DNA from: a virus
Virus record (IMG/VR): IMGVR_UViG_3300008459_008570
Span: 1 to 26,983 of that record
Length of the DNA: 26,983 nt
Reading direction: 5' to 3' (one strand)
Below, piece after piece: positions 8,100 to 15,105 of this stretch. Under the pieces are notes generated by a model. That model was not told where the DNA came from. It worked only from the letters and a program-made list of their open reading frames with translations, and searched no databases. The translations under genes were made by a program, and so were the position numbers. Within the stretch, counting starts at the first letter, position 1; each line of letters starts with the position of its first letter.

Positions 8100-8469
8100 T
8101 ATCTTCGAAAATGACAGTACTGGAATCTTTCTTATAAATCTCACAGAAGAAGAGCAAGACGAAGCGACTAAATGGCTTGGAGAGTCTACTTTAGATCTAG
8201 ACGTTAACATTTATTTCTCACAAAATGAACCATACCCTGTATGGTTTTTGCATGCCTTGGCCTCTTCAAAACATAAGTATATTAACCTTGATAACACACA
8301 CGGTATGGTGGAACTTTTAGCCAGTTATATATTAAGCAAAACATCTACTTATTATTCACTAACTGATAAAAATAAACAAGCCGTACTGGATCACATTAAT
8401 GTAAACAGAGTCGAAAGTGTCAAGGACTTTTTAGAAAGAGTGTTAAGTGACAGTCAACAAAAACAATGA
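8065..8469 (+). CDS. Conserved phage protein, function unknown (134 aa)
   Basis: Begins MSLTITLITPPDIFENDSTG, continues IFLINLTEEEQDEATKWLG and carries a mixed alpha/beta body with a C-terminal helix (VESVKDFLERVLSD). I recognise the TPPD-x-F and NLTE-x-EQ pattern from T4-like phages, where the gene is conserved but unassigned. ATG lies 35 bases inside the preceding gene; its 3' end overlaps clpX by 23 bases. Continuous overlap from the membrane protein to clpX means the genes are cotranslated. Confidence 0.75.
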   Translation: MSLTITLITPPDIFENDSTGIFLINLTEEEQDEATKWLGESTLDLDVNIYFSQNEPYPVWFLHALASSKHKYINLDNTHGMVELLASYILSKTSTYYSLTDKNKQAVLDHINVNRVESVKDFLERVLSDSQQKQ

Positions 8470-9688
8470 ACACCATTGCGATTTCTGTGGAAAAAGCAAG
8501 CAGGACGTAGAAAAACTCATTGTGAGTGAAAACAGCGCAATCTGTAATGATTGTGTTGATCTTTGTGTCGATATACTCAAAGATGAAAAAATTAAAAAAT
8601 TTCCGTTAGATGATTATAAAACAGTATATAATCCTGTAAAGATTAAAGACTATCTAGACGAGTATATTATTGGCCAAGATGAAGCAAAGATAAGTTTAAG
8701 TGTTGCAGTATGTCAACATTTCAAGCGAATTACGCATCATAGGTCTGATATTGAATTAGAAAAGACTAACGTTCTTTTGCTTGGTCCTACTGGTTGTGGG
8801 AAAACATTTCTTGCAAAAAAACTTGCCGATTATTTGCAAATTCCGTTTGCCATATGCGATGCAACTGGAATTACAGAAGCTGGTTATGTGGGTGATGATG
8901 TGGAAAGTGTTCTTATAAGATTGCTAGCCAACGCTGACGGCGATATAGAAAAAGCCCAACGAGGTATTGTTTATATAGATGAAATTGATAAACTTGCTCG
9001 TAAGGGCGAGAGTATGAGCATTACCCGAGATGTAAGTGGAGAAGGAGTCCAACAAGGTCTGCTCAAAATGATCGAAGGTACAGTTATGCGATTGCCTTCT
9101 AGCGATAAACGTAAAAATCCCAAAGGGGATATGTTAGAAATGGATACTACTAGTATCCTTTTTATTTGCGGCGGAGCATTTGTTGGGCTTGACAAAATAA
9201 TCCAAAAACGTAAAGATGCTAACAGTATCGGGTTTAATAGTAAGGTAACAAGTAATAACGAATCTAGTACATACTATAATCAAGTTACAACTAAAGATCT
9301 TATTACATTTGGAATGATTCCCGAATTTATTGGACGATTTGGAATTATTACCAATGTAGAAGAGCTTAAAACTGAACAACTTGTACAAATTCTTAAAGAA
9401 CCTAAAAACAGTCTAGTAAGACAATACCAATATCTTTTTGAAATTGACGAAATTGAACTAGACTTCGAAGACGATGCATTTGAACAAATTGCCATTAAAT
9501 CTAAAGAACTTAAAACCAATGCTCGTGGTCTTAAAAATATTTTGGAAAAAGTCCTATTACCCTATCAATTTGATTCAATTAATCTAGTTGAAAGAGGTTT
9601 AACCAAAATTATTATAAGTAAAGAGTCTGTAGATGGAAATCCAGCCAAGCTAGTGTTTAATAAAAAGAATGACAAAAAATCCACGTAA
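8447..9688 (+). CDS. clpX: ATP-dependent unfoldase ClpX
   Basis: 413 residues, near the bacterial length of about 420. Order: N-terminal zinc domain with Cys11, Cys14, Cys33, Cys36; AAA+ module with Walker A GPTGCGKT (113-120), pore loop GYVGDD (146-151), Walker B IVYIDEID (174-181), arginine-finger segment EFIGRF (293-298), sensor-2 ARGLKNILE (359-367). The ClpP-docking tripeptide IGF is present (261-263), so it should be able to dock on host ClpP and redirect degradation. The zinc domain, where SspB-type adaptors bind, is kept. Start is GTG at 8447, overlapping the upstream gene; no ATG precedes the zinc domain. bS21 starts inside its 3' end. No clpP gene is in the window. Confidence 0.95.
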   Translation: MTVNKNNEHHCDFCGKSKQDVEKLIVSENSAICNDCVDLCVDILKDEKIKKFPLDDYKTVYNPVKIKDYLDEYIIGQDEAKISLSVAVCQHFKRITHHRSDIELEKTNVLLLGPTGCGKTFLAKKLADYLQIPFAICDATGITEAGYVGDDVESVLIRLLANADGDIEKAQRGIVYIDEIDKLARKGESMSITRDVSGEGVQQGLLKMIEGTVMRLPSSDKRKNPKGDMLEMDTTSILFICGGAFVGLDKIIQKRKDANSIGFNSKVTSNNESSTYYNQVTTKDLITFGMIPEFIGRFGIITNVEELKTEQLVQILKEPKNSLVRQYQYLFEIDEIELDFEDDAFEQIAIKSKELKTNARGLKNILEKVLLPYQFDSINLVERGLTKIIISKESVDGNPAKLVFNKKNDKKST

Positions 9689-9902
9689 AAAAGGTGTAGT
9701 TGTAGAAGTGAAAGATGGGAACATCAATTCTGCCCTTAAAAAATTCAAGAGAAAAATGGACGACAGTAACAAACTAGTCGACCTTCTGAGAAAAACAGCT
9801 TACGAAAAACCTACAGAGGAACGTAAACGTAAAAAAAGTGCCGCACGTAATAGGTGGCTTAAAAAGTTATCATCTGATAGTTTACCAAAGAAATTGTTTT
9901 GA
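9669..9902 (+). CDS. rpsU: Ribosomal protein bS21
   Basis: 77 residues matching bacterial bS21: N-terminal VVVEVKDGNINSALKKFKRK, then YEKPTEERKRKKSAARNRWL with the invariant YEKPT box and the basic C-terminal helix. bS21 sits on the 30S platform near the mRNA 3' end/anti-Shine-Dalgarno region and helps initiation. Phage-encoded bS21 is known from many aquatic viral genomes, including pelagiphages, and can join host ribosomes. Here it overlaps clpX by 20 bases and the next gene by 4 bases. A role in favouring phage mRNAs is inferred. Confidence 0.94.
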   Translation: MTKNPRKKGVVVEVKDGNINSALKKFKRKMDDSNKLVDLLRKTAYEKPTEERKRKKSAARNRWLKKLSSDSLPKKLF

Positions 9903-10657
9903 AAACTTGTTTTATATACCAACCCCAAGGTGTTGGGGATATTATATTCATTCAAAAAGTTGTACACCACTATAAATCTTTAGGGTACAAGATTGTTTTC
10001 CCATTGTATCCTTATTTTATTTGGCTTAAGACTTATCTAGCTCAAGACGGAGTAGAGTTTCCTATGCTAGGCGGAGATAGGAAAATTTTAGAACCTTTCG
10101 ATAACAGTGATAAATTTTTCTATCTTATGGGCAGTACATATGCCCTATTTAGAAAACCAGTTCATGCTGTAGATTTTGTTTATCTATCTTGCGGTCCGGC
10201 AACATTAGATGACGAAGAAATGATGACAGCAAAATACAGCGTAGCCGACATCGATTATGAAGGTTGGCAAGACTATGTTAAAATTAATAGAAATAAAGAA
10301 AAAGAAGACGAGTTATTTTATAATGTTCTAGGACTTCGTGATGACTCCGTTTTCACGCTGGTTAATGAATATTGTAGTAGCCATAAGATTGATATAGAAC
10401 CGGTAGGCAACACTGTCTATATGAAAACTATCACCGGATATACTTCTTTCGATTGGATCAAAGTAATTGAGCGGTGCAGTCGACTTATTACAATTGATAC
10501 AAGTATTCCAATCCTAGCCGAAGTCTATCTACCCAAACATGTACCCTGTCATCTCATCAATCGATATACTCCGGCCACTTTTGTAGATCTTCCAAAAATC
10601 TTTACTAGATTAAATTGGCAATATTGTATTACTCCTGCAGATATAAAGATTGACTAA
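9899..10657 (+). CDS. GT-B-like glycosyltransferase, resembling heptosyltransferases (GT9)
   Basis: 252 residues. The opening YQPQGVGDIIFIQKVVHHYK has the G-(V/L)-GD loop of GT-B transferases of the heptosyltransferase type, and the C-terminal RLITIDTSIPILAEVYLP resembles the usual donor-domain segment with its Asp/Ser. Shorter than GT9 enzymes (about 320-350), so a reduced version. Start is TTG at 9899, overlapping the bS21 stop (TTGA); no ATG gives the GVGD loop. Together with the second GT-like gene at 11.2 kb and the HldE-like kinase at 17.2 kb it suggests surface glycan modification. Substrate unknown. Confidence 0.7.
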   Translation: MKTCFIYQPQGVGDIIFIQKVVHHYKSLGYKIVFPLYPYFIWLKTYLAQDGVEFPMLGGDRKILEPFDNSDKFFYLMGSTYALFRKPVHAVDFVYLSCGPATLDDEEMMTAKYSVADIDYEGWQDYVKINRNKEKEDELFYNVLGLRDDSVFTLVNEYCSSHKIDIEPVGNTVYMKTITGYTSFDWIKVIERCSRLITIDTSIPILAEVYLPKHVPCHLINRYTPATFVDLPKIFTRLNWQYCITPADIKID

Positions 10658-10678
10658 CCTTAAATAATTTGCTATAAT
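10650..10678 (+). promoter_or_regulatory. Sigma-70 type promoter, possibly producing a leaderless mRNA
   Basis: TTGACT at 10650-10655, 17-bp spacer, TATAAT at 10673-10678. Expected transcription start is about 10685, at or inside the ATG (10684) of the exonuclease gene, which has no Shine-Dalgarno upstream. The -35 box overlaps the last codons of the preceding gene. Confidence 0.75.
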
Positions 10679-10683
10679 AGTTT

Positions 10684-11214
10684 ATGGCAAAACATTTAAT
10701 GATCGACATGGAGACTATGGCTGTCTCCCCAAGCGCAGTTGTCCTTTCTTTGGGCGCTGTACATTTTAATCCCTACGGCAATGGATACGGAGATAAAATT
10801 TATTTCCGTATTGACCTTGACGATCAAGATAAGTTGGGTAGAGAAATTGATCCCAATACTCTAGAATGGTGGGCTAAACAAGATCCTGCTATTATGGAAG
10901 AAGCATTTAGCCCGGACAATCGTGTTCCTCTAGCAGATGCAATGGATCAGTTCCATAAGTTTGCTTGGGGATGTGATGCATTTTGGTCACATGGCGCAAC
11001 TTTTGACCTAGTTATTATCGAGAACATTTACAGACAATTAAATAAACCACTTCCGTGGAGTTATTGGCAATTGCGTGATACTCGCACTATCTTTGATCTA
11101 GGATATGATCCAGATATGCCTCAAGGCGGGAAGCACGATGCCCTGCAGGATGCTATTCGGCAGGCAGTAGGTGTTCAAAACATCTACTCTAAACTTAAAA
11201 TTAGACCGAGATGA
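10684..11214 (+). CDS. DEDD-type 3'-5' exonuclease (DexA/Rv2179c-like)
   Basis: 176 residues, RNase H-like fold. Exo I motif DMET (residues 8-11, Asp and Glu ligands), Exo II in HGATFDLVIIE (Asp), Exo III KHDALQDA (His and Asp), which makes it DEDDh. EWWAKQD in the middle is typical of the exonuclease group related to T4 DexA and Rv2179c. It may degrade host DNA or trim RNA; the nucleic acid specificity cannot be read from sequence. ATG at 10684 follows a -10 box by only 5 bases and has no Shine-Dalgarno; a second in-frame ATG at 10699 would give MIDMETM. Its stop overlaps the next ATG (ATGA). Confidence 0.88.
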   Translation: MAKHLMIDMETMAVSPSAVVLSLGAVHFNPYGNGYGDKIYFRIDLDDQDKLGREIDPNTLEWWAKQDPAIMEEAFSPDNRVPLADAMDQFHKFAWGCDAFWSHGATFDLVIIENIYRQLNKPLPWSYWQLRDTRTIFDLGYDPDMPQGGKHDALQDAIRQAVGVQNIYSKLKIRPR

Positions 11215-11978
11215 AACCTTTTGAAAAATTATTTTTTGATAGTGCAGTTGGATTAGGCGATGCATTTGTAATGAATGGCATTGTCCATCATTATGGTAGA
11301 CTTTGCACTACCCTTTATTATCCTGCTCGTGCAGAGTTTTTTGATACGTTGACGTACCTATATAAAGATTATCCAAATATCGAAGTTTGGCGATTTTACG
11401 ACAACGAACAAGAAGATTTCTTTGTAGAAAACAACAAGTTACTACGTGTAAGAAGCACACCGCTTATTACAAGTGAAATACATCGAGTTGGTTGTGAACC
11501 GGAACGGATTCATGTACACTGGCCACAACAAATATATGATAACTTTGATATCCCATTTAAAATGAGATATTTAGATTTTCATATGCCCGATCATGTTGAG
11601 GGGTCTGAAGAATTGTACCAGCAACTCACTGGAGGCGAAACTGATTATGTTCTAGTACATAGATATGCTAGCGATCGTCCAGATGGCATTCATTTTGAAT
11701 TAGATGCCTTAAGAAAAGCCAAAGGACTTCCGGACAGAAAAATTATTGAAATCCGTGAAGGGCAGACTAAAAATATGTTACAATATAAGACGTTAATAGA
11801 AAGAGCTAGTGAAATACATTGTATTCCTAGTAGCTTCTTTAATTTTGTAGACAGTTTAATAACCAAAATTAATGCAACGTGTTTCTTTCACGATATACGG
11901 AAAAATTCGTTAATGAAAGTTAACAGTCGATGGAACGATCATAAGTGGAATGTAGTAACTTATGGAATACGGTTATAA
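11211..11978 (+). CDS. GT-B-like glycosyltransferase-related protein
   Basis: 255 residues. The N-terminal DSAVGLGDAFVMNGIVHHYG repeats the G-L-GD loop and downstream HHY of the gene at 9899, so the two appear to be distant paralogs. The C-terminal half has a LIERASEIHCIPSSFFNFVD segment where heptosyltransferase-like proteins hold the donor-site Ser. Donor and acceptor unknown; weaker similarity than for its paralog. Coupled to the exonuclease by ATGA. The block ends here; no clear terminator follows, only an A/T-rich tract before the next promoter. Confidence 0.6.
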   Translation: MKPFEKLFFDSAVGLGDAFVMNGIVHHYGRLCTTLYYPARAEFFDTLTYLYKDYPNIEVWRFYDNEQEDFFVENNKLLRVRSTPLITSEIHRVGCEPERIHVHWPQQIYDNFDIPFKMRYLDFHMPDHVEGSEELYQQLTGGETDYVLVHRYASDRPDGIHFELDALRKAKGLPDRKIIEIREGQTKNMLQYKTLIERASEIHCIPSSFFNFVDSLITKINATCFFHDIRKNSLMKVNSRWNDHKWNVVTYGIRL

Positions 11979-12016
11979 ATTGTTAGTTTTTTGGCTATTT
12001 TAGTACCATATAATTG

Positions 12017-12045
12017 TTGACAAGATAATTAAATGACACTATAAT
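12017..12045 (+). promoter_or_regulatory. Perfect consensus sigma-70 promoter
   Basis: TTGACA at 12017-12022, exactly 17 bp, TATAAT at 12040-12045: both hexamers and the spacing match the E. coli consensus. Predicted start near 12052, about 490 bases before the next long reading frame. It is one of the two strongest promoters in the window and implies abundant transcription of the gene-free stretch. Confidence 0.88.
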
Positions 12046-12051
12046 AATAAC

Positions 12052-12490
12052 ATAGAAAGCAAATTGTAAGGTTAGGTACAGCAATATTCATAATACTATG
12101 AATCGTTAGACCCTATGGTAGTTCGCTGGAGCGAAGCAGGTAACACTGTCTAGCATTGAAGGTGGCTATTGAAATAGACTAACAAGCTCAGAGTGATGGC
12201 CTGAGTAAAATAAAAGCAGTCAACAACTAGCCTGTTGAAGTATTCTAGGATGGATACAGCAATTTTTAACATTAAAGACGCACTTGATGCAGTAGACGGT
12301 GACCCGCAAGGTTGCAGTAGGTAAGACAGAAATGTTTAAGCCTACACGCTAACGGAACTGACGACATGATGGAAAGACATCTATGTTATCTAACGCAGAA
12401 TAAGTTAGGTTATGCTTGCGGAACTGAACCAATATACTGGGGATGGGGGTAAGCAGAAAATAAAAATCCGTTCCACCCATCCTGTTGTTT
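12052..12490 (+). ncRNA. Candidate structured non-coding RNA next to the Ro60-like gene
   Basis: About 430 bases without a long reading frame, behind a perfect promoter. Hairpins visible by eye: 12086-12103 (7 bp, loop ATAC), 12122-12135 (TTCGC/GCGAA, loop TGGA), 12186-12206, 12220-12238 (6 bp), 12240-12257, 12301-12313, 12364-12386 (8 bp, one bulge), 12388-12410 (7 bp), and a closing GGATGGG/CCCATCC stem (12441-12447 with 12476-12482) followed by TGTTGTTT, possibly a weak terminator. Two halves share a TACAGCAAT motif and a later GCAG..GGTAA element. It does not match the landmarks I know for tRNA, tmRNA, RNase P RNA, group I or II introns. A long regulatory leader of the downstream mRNA is the main alternative. 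A 24-codon frame (12250-12324) lies inside. Confidence 0.62.
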
Positions 12491-12493
12491 ATA

Positions 12494-12535
12494 AGGTTAT
12501 AGACAGCATTTTTTTATAAATGTAACCTGAAAGGA
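12494..12535 (+). promoter_or_regulatory. Late-type promoter and hairpin in the TROVE gene leader
   Basis: AGGTTA (12494-12499) pairs with TAACCT (12523-12528); inside it CATTT (12507-12511) pairs with AAATG (12518-12522), stacking on the 3' side. The T4-late-like sequence TATAAATG occupies 12515-12522. The Shine-Dalgarno AAAGGA follows at 12530-12535, outside the stem. Transcripts starting at the late motif would lack the 5' arm. One mismatch from TATAAATA, so the promoter call is moderate. Confidence 0.4.
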
Positions 12536-12543
12536 AAAAGAGA

Positions 12544-13941
12544 ATGAACTCTTTCGTTGAAGCAGTCTCCACTGTACAAATGGAAACTCGTACCGAAAAC
12601 GGTATGAAGACTTTTGATTCTAGCAAGAACTCTCTTGTGGACTTGTTCTTCACTATTGGTGCAAGCCGTGGTAAGGATCTTTCAAAGCAATTTATCACTG
12701 CCCTGAAGCAGGACGAAACTCTGGCTCTACGTCTATTGATGTGGGCTCGTGACGTTCGAGGCGGAGCGGGCGAACGTGATGTTGTGCGTACTATTTTGTT
12801 GGCCCTTGAAAAGAACTATCCAGAAGCCCTGGATCGTATCTTGCCACACTTGGCAGAATTCGGTCGTTGGGATGACTTGCTCATCTTCAAGACCAAGGAT
12901 GTAAAGGCCAAGGCCTTTACCCTAATCGGTAACGCTCTTCGTGAACGTAACGGTTTGGCGGCCAAGTGGATGCCTCGTCAAGGTCCACTTGCGGTAGAAA
13001 TCCGCACCTTCTTCGGTATGAGCCCAAAGTTCTACCGTAAGAGCCTTGTTGAAATGAGCAAGACTGTTGAACAGAACATGTGTGCAAACACTTGGGACGA
13101 AATCAACTACAGCCACGTACCATCGTTGGCGGCTGCTCGTTACCAAAAGGCTTTCAAGAAGCACGATCCAGTTGGATACGAAGCCTACAAGGCCAAGTTG
13201 ACTACTGGTGAAGCAAAGGTAAACGCTTCGGCTGTTTACCCATACGATGTAATCAAGAGCCGCAAGTTCGGTGGAGATGACAAGGTAATACAAGCCCAAT
13301 GGGATGCATTGCCTAACTACATCGGCGACGAGTTGGTCCTACCAGTGTGTGACGTTAGTGGGTCCATGTCGACTCCAGTTGGCGGAAACGCTAACTTGAC
13401 CTGCATGGATGTTTGCGTAAGCCTTGGCTTGTACTTGGCTGACAAGAACAAGGGACCGTTCAAGGACATGTTCCTAACTTTCTCTACCAAGAGCAAGTTG
13501 CAAGTCTTGAAGGGCAACCTGATTGACAAGCTGAACCAACTGCAAAGTGCAGATTGGGACATGAGCACTAACCTTCACAGCGCCTTCGAAGCAATTCTGG
13601 GCTACGCTGTTAAGGGTAATGTTTCGGCAAACGACATGCCAAAGTACATCCTTGTGATGTCTGACATGCAGTTTAACCAATGTGCCAAGCACGATGACTC
13701 GGCTATGCAAATGATCGAAAGAAAGTTTGCAGAAGCAGGATACACTGTTCCAAACATTGTATTCTGGAACTTGAACGCCAAGGCGGATCAAGTGCCTGTT
13801 AAGTTTGACAAGAAGGGTGTTGCGCTAGTCTCCGGATTTAGCCCAGCAATCATGCAGTCAATCTTGGCGGCAGAGGATCTAGATCCTACATCAGTAATGA
13901 TGCAGACTCTTAACAGTCCTCGTTACGCAGTAATTGCGTAA
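12544..13941 (+). CDS. Ro60-like TROVE/DUF2828-type RNA-binding protein with vWA domain
   Basis: 465 residues. The N-terminal part (about 10-255) is helical with the TROVE/DUF2828 signature LLMWARDVRGGAGERD (65-79) and LAEFGRWDDLL; such HEAT-like rings bind misfolded RNAs and Y RNAs. The C-terminal vWA domain starts near 262 and has an intact MIDAS: DVSGSMS (270-276), Thr in MSTNLHSAF and Asp in VMSDMQF. No catalytic motif. Codon use is unlike its neighbours: all 38 lysines read AAG on my count, G+C in sampled stretches is about 47-50% against 32-45% elsewhere, suggesting very high expression or foreign origin. Strong Shine-Dalgarno AAAGGA; a strong terminator follows. The hairpin-rich RNA upstream is a natural candidate partner. 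Confidence 0.88.
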   Translation: MNSFVEAVSTVQMETRTENGMKTFDSSKNSLVDLFFTIGASRGKDLSKQFITALKQDETLALRLLMWARDVRGGAGERDVVRTILLALEKNYPEALDRILPHLAEFGRWDDLLIFKTKDVKAKAFTLIGNALRERNGLAAKWMPRQGPLAVEIRTFFGMSPKFYRKSLVEMSKTVEQNMCANTWDEINYSHVPSLAAARYQKAFKKHDPVGYEAYKAKLTTGEAKVNASAVYPYDVIKSRKFGGDDKVIQAQWDALPNYIGDELVLPVCDVSGSMSTPVGGNANLTCMDVCVSLGLYLADKNKGPFKDMFLTFSTKSKLQVLKGNLIDKLNQLQSADWDMSTNLHSAFEAILGYAVKGNVSANDMPKYILVMSDMQFNQCAKHDDSAMQMIERKFAEAGYTVPNIVFWNLNAKADQVPVKFDKKGVALVSGFSPAIMQSILAAEDLDPTSVMMQTLNSPRYAVIA

Positions 13942-13949
13942 GTTGTGGG

Positions 13950-13983
13950 TAGGGCATGCCGTGAGGCATTGCCCTATTTTTTA
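13950..13983 (+). terminator. Strong rho-independent terminator after the TROVE gene
   Basis: TAGGGCA pairs with TGCCCTA and TGCC with GGCA (one bulged T), loop GTGA, followed directly by six T residues. It closes the TROVE transcript 8 bases after the stop codon. Confidence 0.92.
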
Positions 13984-13998
13984 AATTGAAAGGAGTTT

Positions 13999-14211
13999 AT
14001 GTACAAAGTAATTTGGAAAATAAACGACGACCAATTTGAACGAGAATTTGATAACCTAGAACCAGCAATGGAATGGGCAAAGTCACTAGCATTATTCGTA
14101 ACCATAACAGGTGGAGAATTTGAAATAGTGGGCAAATTTGGAGTTGACAGTATTAAAGATGGACTATGTCCAGATGGTATTGATTACAGTTGGAAAAAAC
14201 GTCGAATATAA
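13999..14211 (+). CDS. Small hypothetical phage protein (70 aa)
   Basis: Shine-Dalgarno AAAGGAG 5 bases before ATG. The protein has a YKVIWKINDDQFEREFDN beta-hairpin start, one helix (LEPAMEWAKSLALF), a second beta pair and a Lys/Arg-rich end. No recognised family. It lies between two terminators and has no clear promoter of its own, so it may be read by run-through from the TROVE gene. Confidence 0.75.
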   Translation: MYKVIWKINDDQFEREFDNLEPAMEWAKSLALFVTITGGEFEIVGKFGVDSIKDGLCPDGIDYSWKKRRI

Positions 14212-14214
14212 ATG

Positions 14215-14236
14215 GGCCGCAAGGCCTTTTTTTATT
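14215..14236 (+). terminator. Rho-independent terminator, short GGCC stem
   Basis: GGCC, tetraloop GCAA, GGCC followed by seven T residues, with A residues on the 5' side able to extend the stem into the T tract. It starts 3 bases after the stop codon and directly precedes a consensus promoter. Confidence 0.8.
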
Positions 14237-14238
14237 TC

Positions 14239-14267
14239 TTGACATACTGGTAAAAATATTGTATAAT
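14239..14267 (+). promoter_or_regulatory. Perfect consensus sigma-70 promoter for the 14.3-17.9 kb block
   Basis: TTGACA at 14239-14244, 17 bp, TATAAT at 14262-14267. Start expected near 14274, giving a leader of about 20 bases before ATG 14293. It heads the phosphoesterase, the small-protein array and the sugar kinase. Confidence 0.88.
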
Positions 14268-14292
14268 TAAGTTTCTCAATGAAAGAAATAAA

Positions 14293-15105
14293 ATGAACAT
14301 TTCCCTCGTAAGTGATTTACATTTAGAATTTGGATATCAAGAACTGCCCGGCGGTGATGTTCTCATTCTTGCAGGTGATATTTGTGAAGCACGTACTCTT
14401 AAGAATGAATTTCACAAAACCAAACTCTTGGACAGAGTGCCAGGTGCATTCAAATCCTACGACTTTTTCTACAGTGAATGTGCAAAGTATGACAAAGTGT
14501 TTTATGTTATGGGCAACCACGAACACTATCACGGTCGCTTTGACAAGACCTATAACGAACTCAAAAGTATTCTTCCTGAGAACGTTACCTTACTTGAAAA
14601 CGAAGTTGTTGAATATAATGGAGTTATGTTTTTAGGTGCTACATTATGGACTGACTTGAATAAGGGCGATCCTATTACTGTCTACACGATTAAAGGCTTT
14701 ATGAACGACTACAAATGCGTTCAAAACTTTTATCCAGAAAAGAGTCTTTACCATAAATTGACTCCGGAGCATACTGCGGGTGTACATCGTAAGACTAAAG
14801 AATATTTTTCCAAGGTACTTACTGAAAACAAAGATAAACCATTTGTTGTTGTTACACATATGGCTCCTAGTTTTCAAAGTGTAAACGAAAAGTTTATTCG
14901 TGAGACAACTACTAATGGCGGCTATGCCAGTTCTATGGACGAGTTTGTACTAGACCACGATAACATCAAAGTTTGGGTGCATGGTCACATGCACGATCCT
15001 GTAGACTATAAGATCGGTGATACTCGTGTTCTTGCAAACCCTAGAGGTTATACTCCATGGGAAGACGGAAACGGGTTTGAACCTGGACTTTACTTTGAGG
15101 TTTAA
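14293..15105 (+). CDS. Calcineurin-like metallophosphoesterase
   Basis: 270 residues with all five blocks of the binuclear phosphoesterase fold: SDLHLE (7-12), LAGDIC near 27, GNHEHY (76-81), VVTHMAP near 192, and VHGHMHDP near 233 (GHxH). Such enzymes hydrolyse phosphodiesters of nucleic acids, cyclic nucleotides, nucleotide sugars or phosphoproteins; the substrate cannot be read here. No signal peptide. First gene of a unit with a consensus promoter; its stop abuts the next ATG and GAGG near its end supplies the next ribosome binding site. Confidence 0.9.
   Translation: MNISLVSDLHLEFGYQELPGGDVLILAGDICEARTLKNEFHKTKLLDRVPGAFKSYDFFYSECAKYDKVFYVMGNHEHYHGRFDKTYNELKSILPENVTLLENEVVEYNGVMFLGATLWTDLNKGDPITVYTIKGFMNDYKCVQNFYPEKSLYHKLTPEHTAGVHRKTKEYFSKVLTENKDKPFVVVTHMAPSFQSVNEKFIRETTTNGGYASSMDEFVLDHDNIKVWVHGHMHDPVDYKIGDTRVLANPRGYTPWEDGNGFEPGLYFEV

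Noticed and set aside
12052-12540. tRNA, tmRNA, RNase P RNA or self-splicing intron in the gene-free stretch
   Set aside because: No T-loop GGTTCRA with acceptor stem, no tmRNA termini or tag frame, none of the RNase P core sequences I know, no group I P7 (GUUCAGAGACUA-like) with matching S element, and no group II domain V hairpin.
14323-14635. Overlapping ORFs in other frames of the metallophosphoesterase gene
   Set aside because: The product of the main frame has all five catalytic blocks; the alternatives have no Shine-Dalgarno and no recognisable features.
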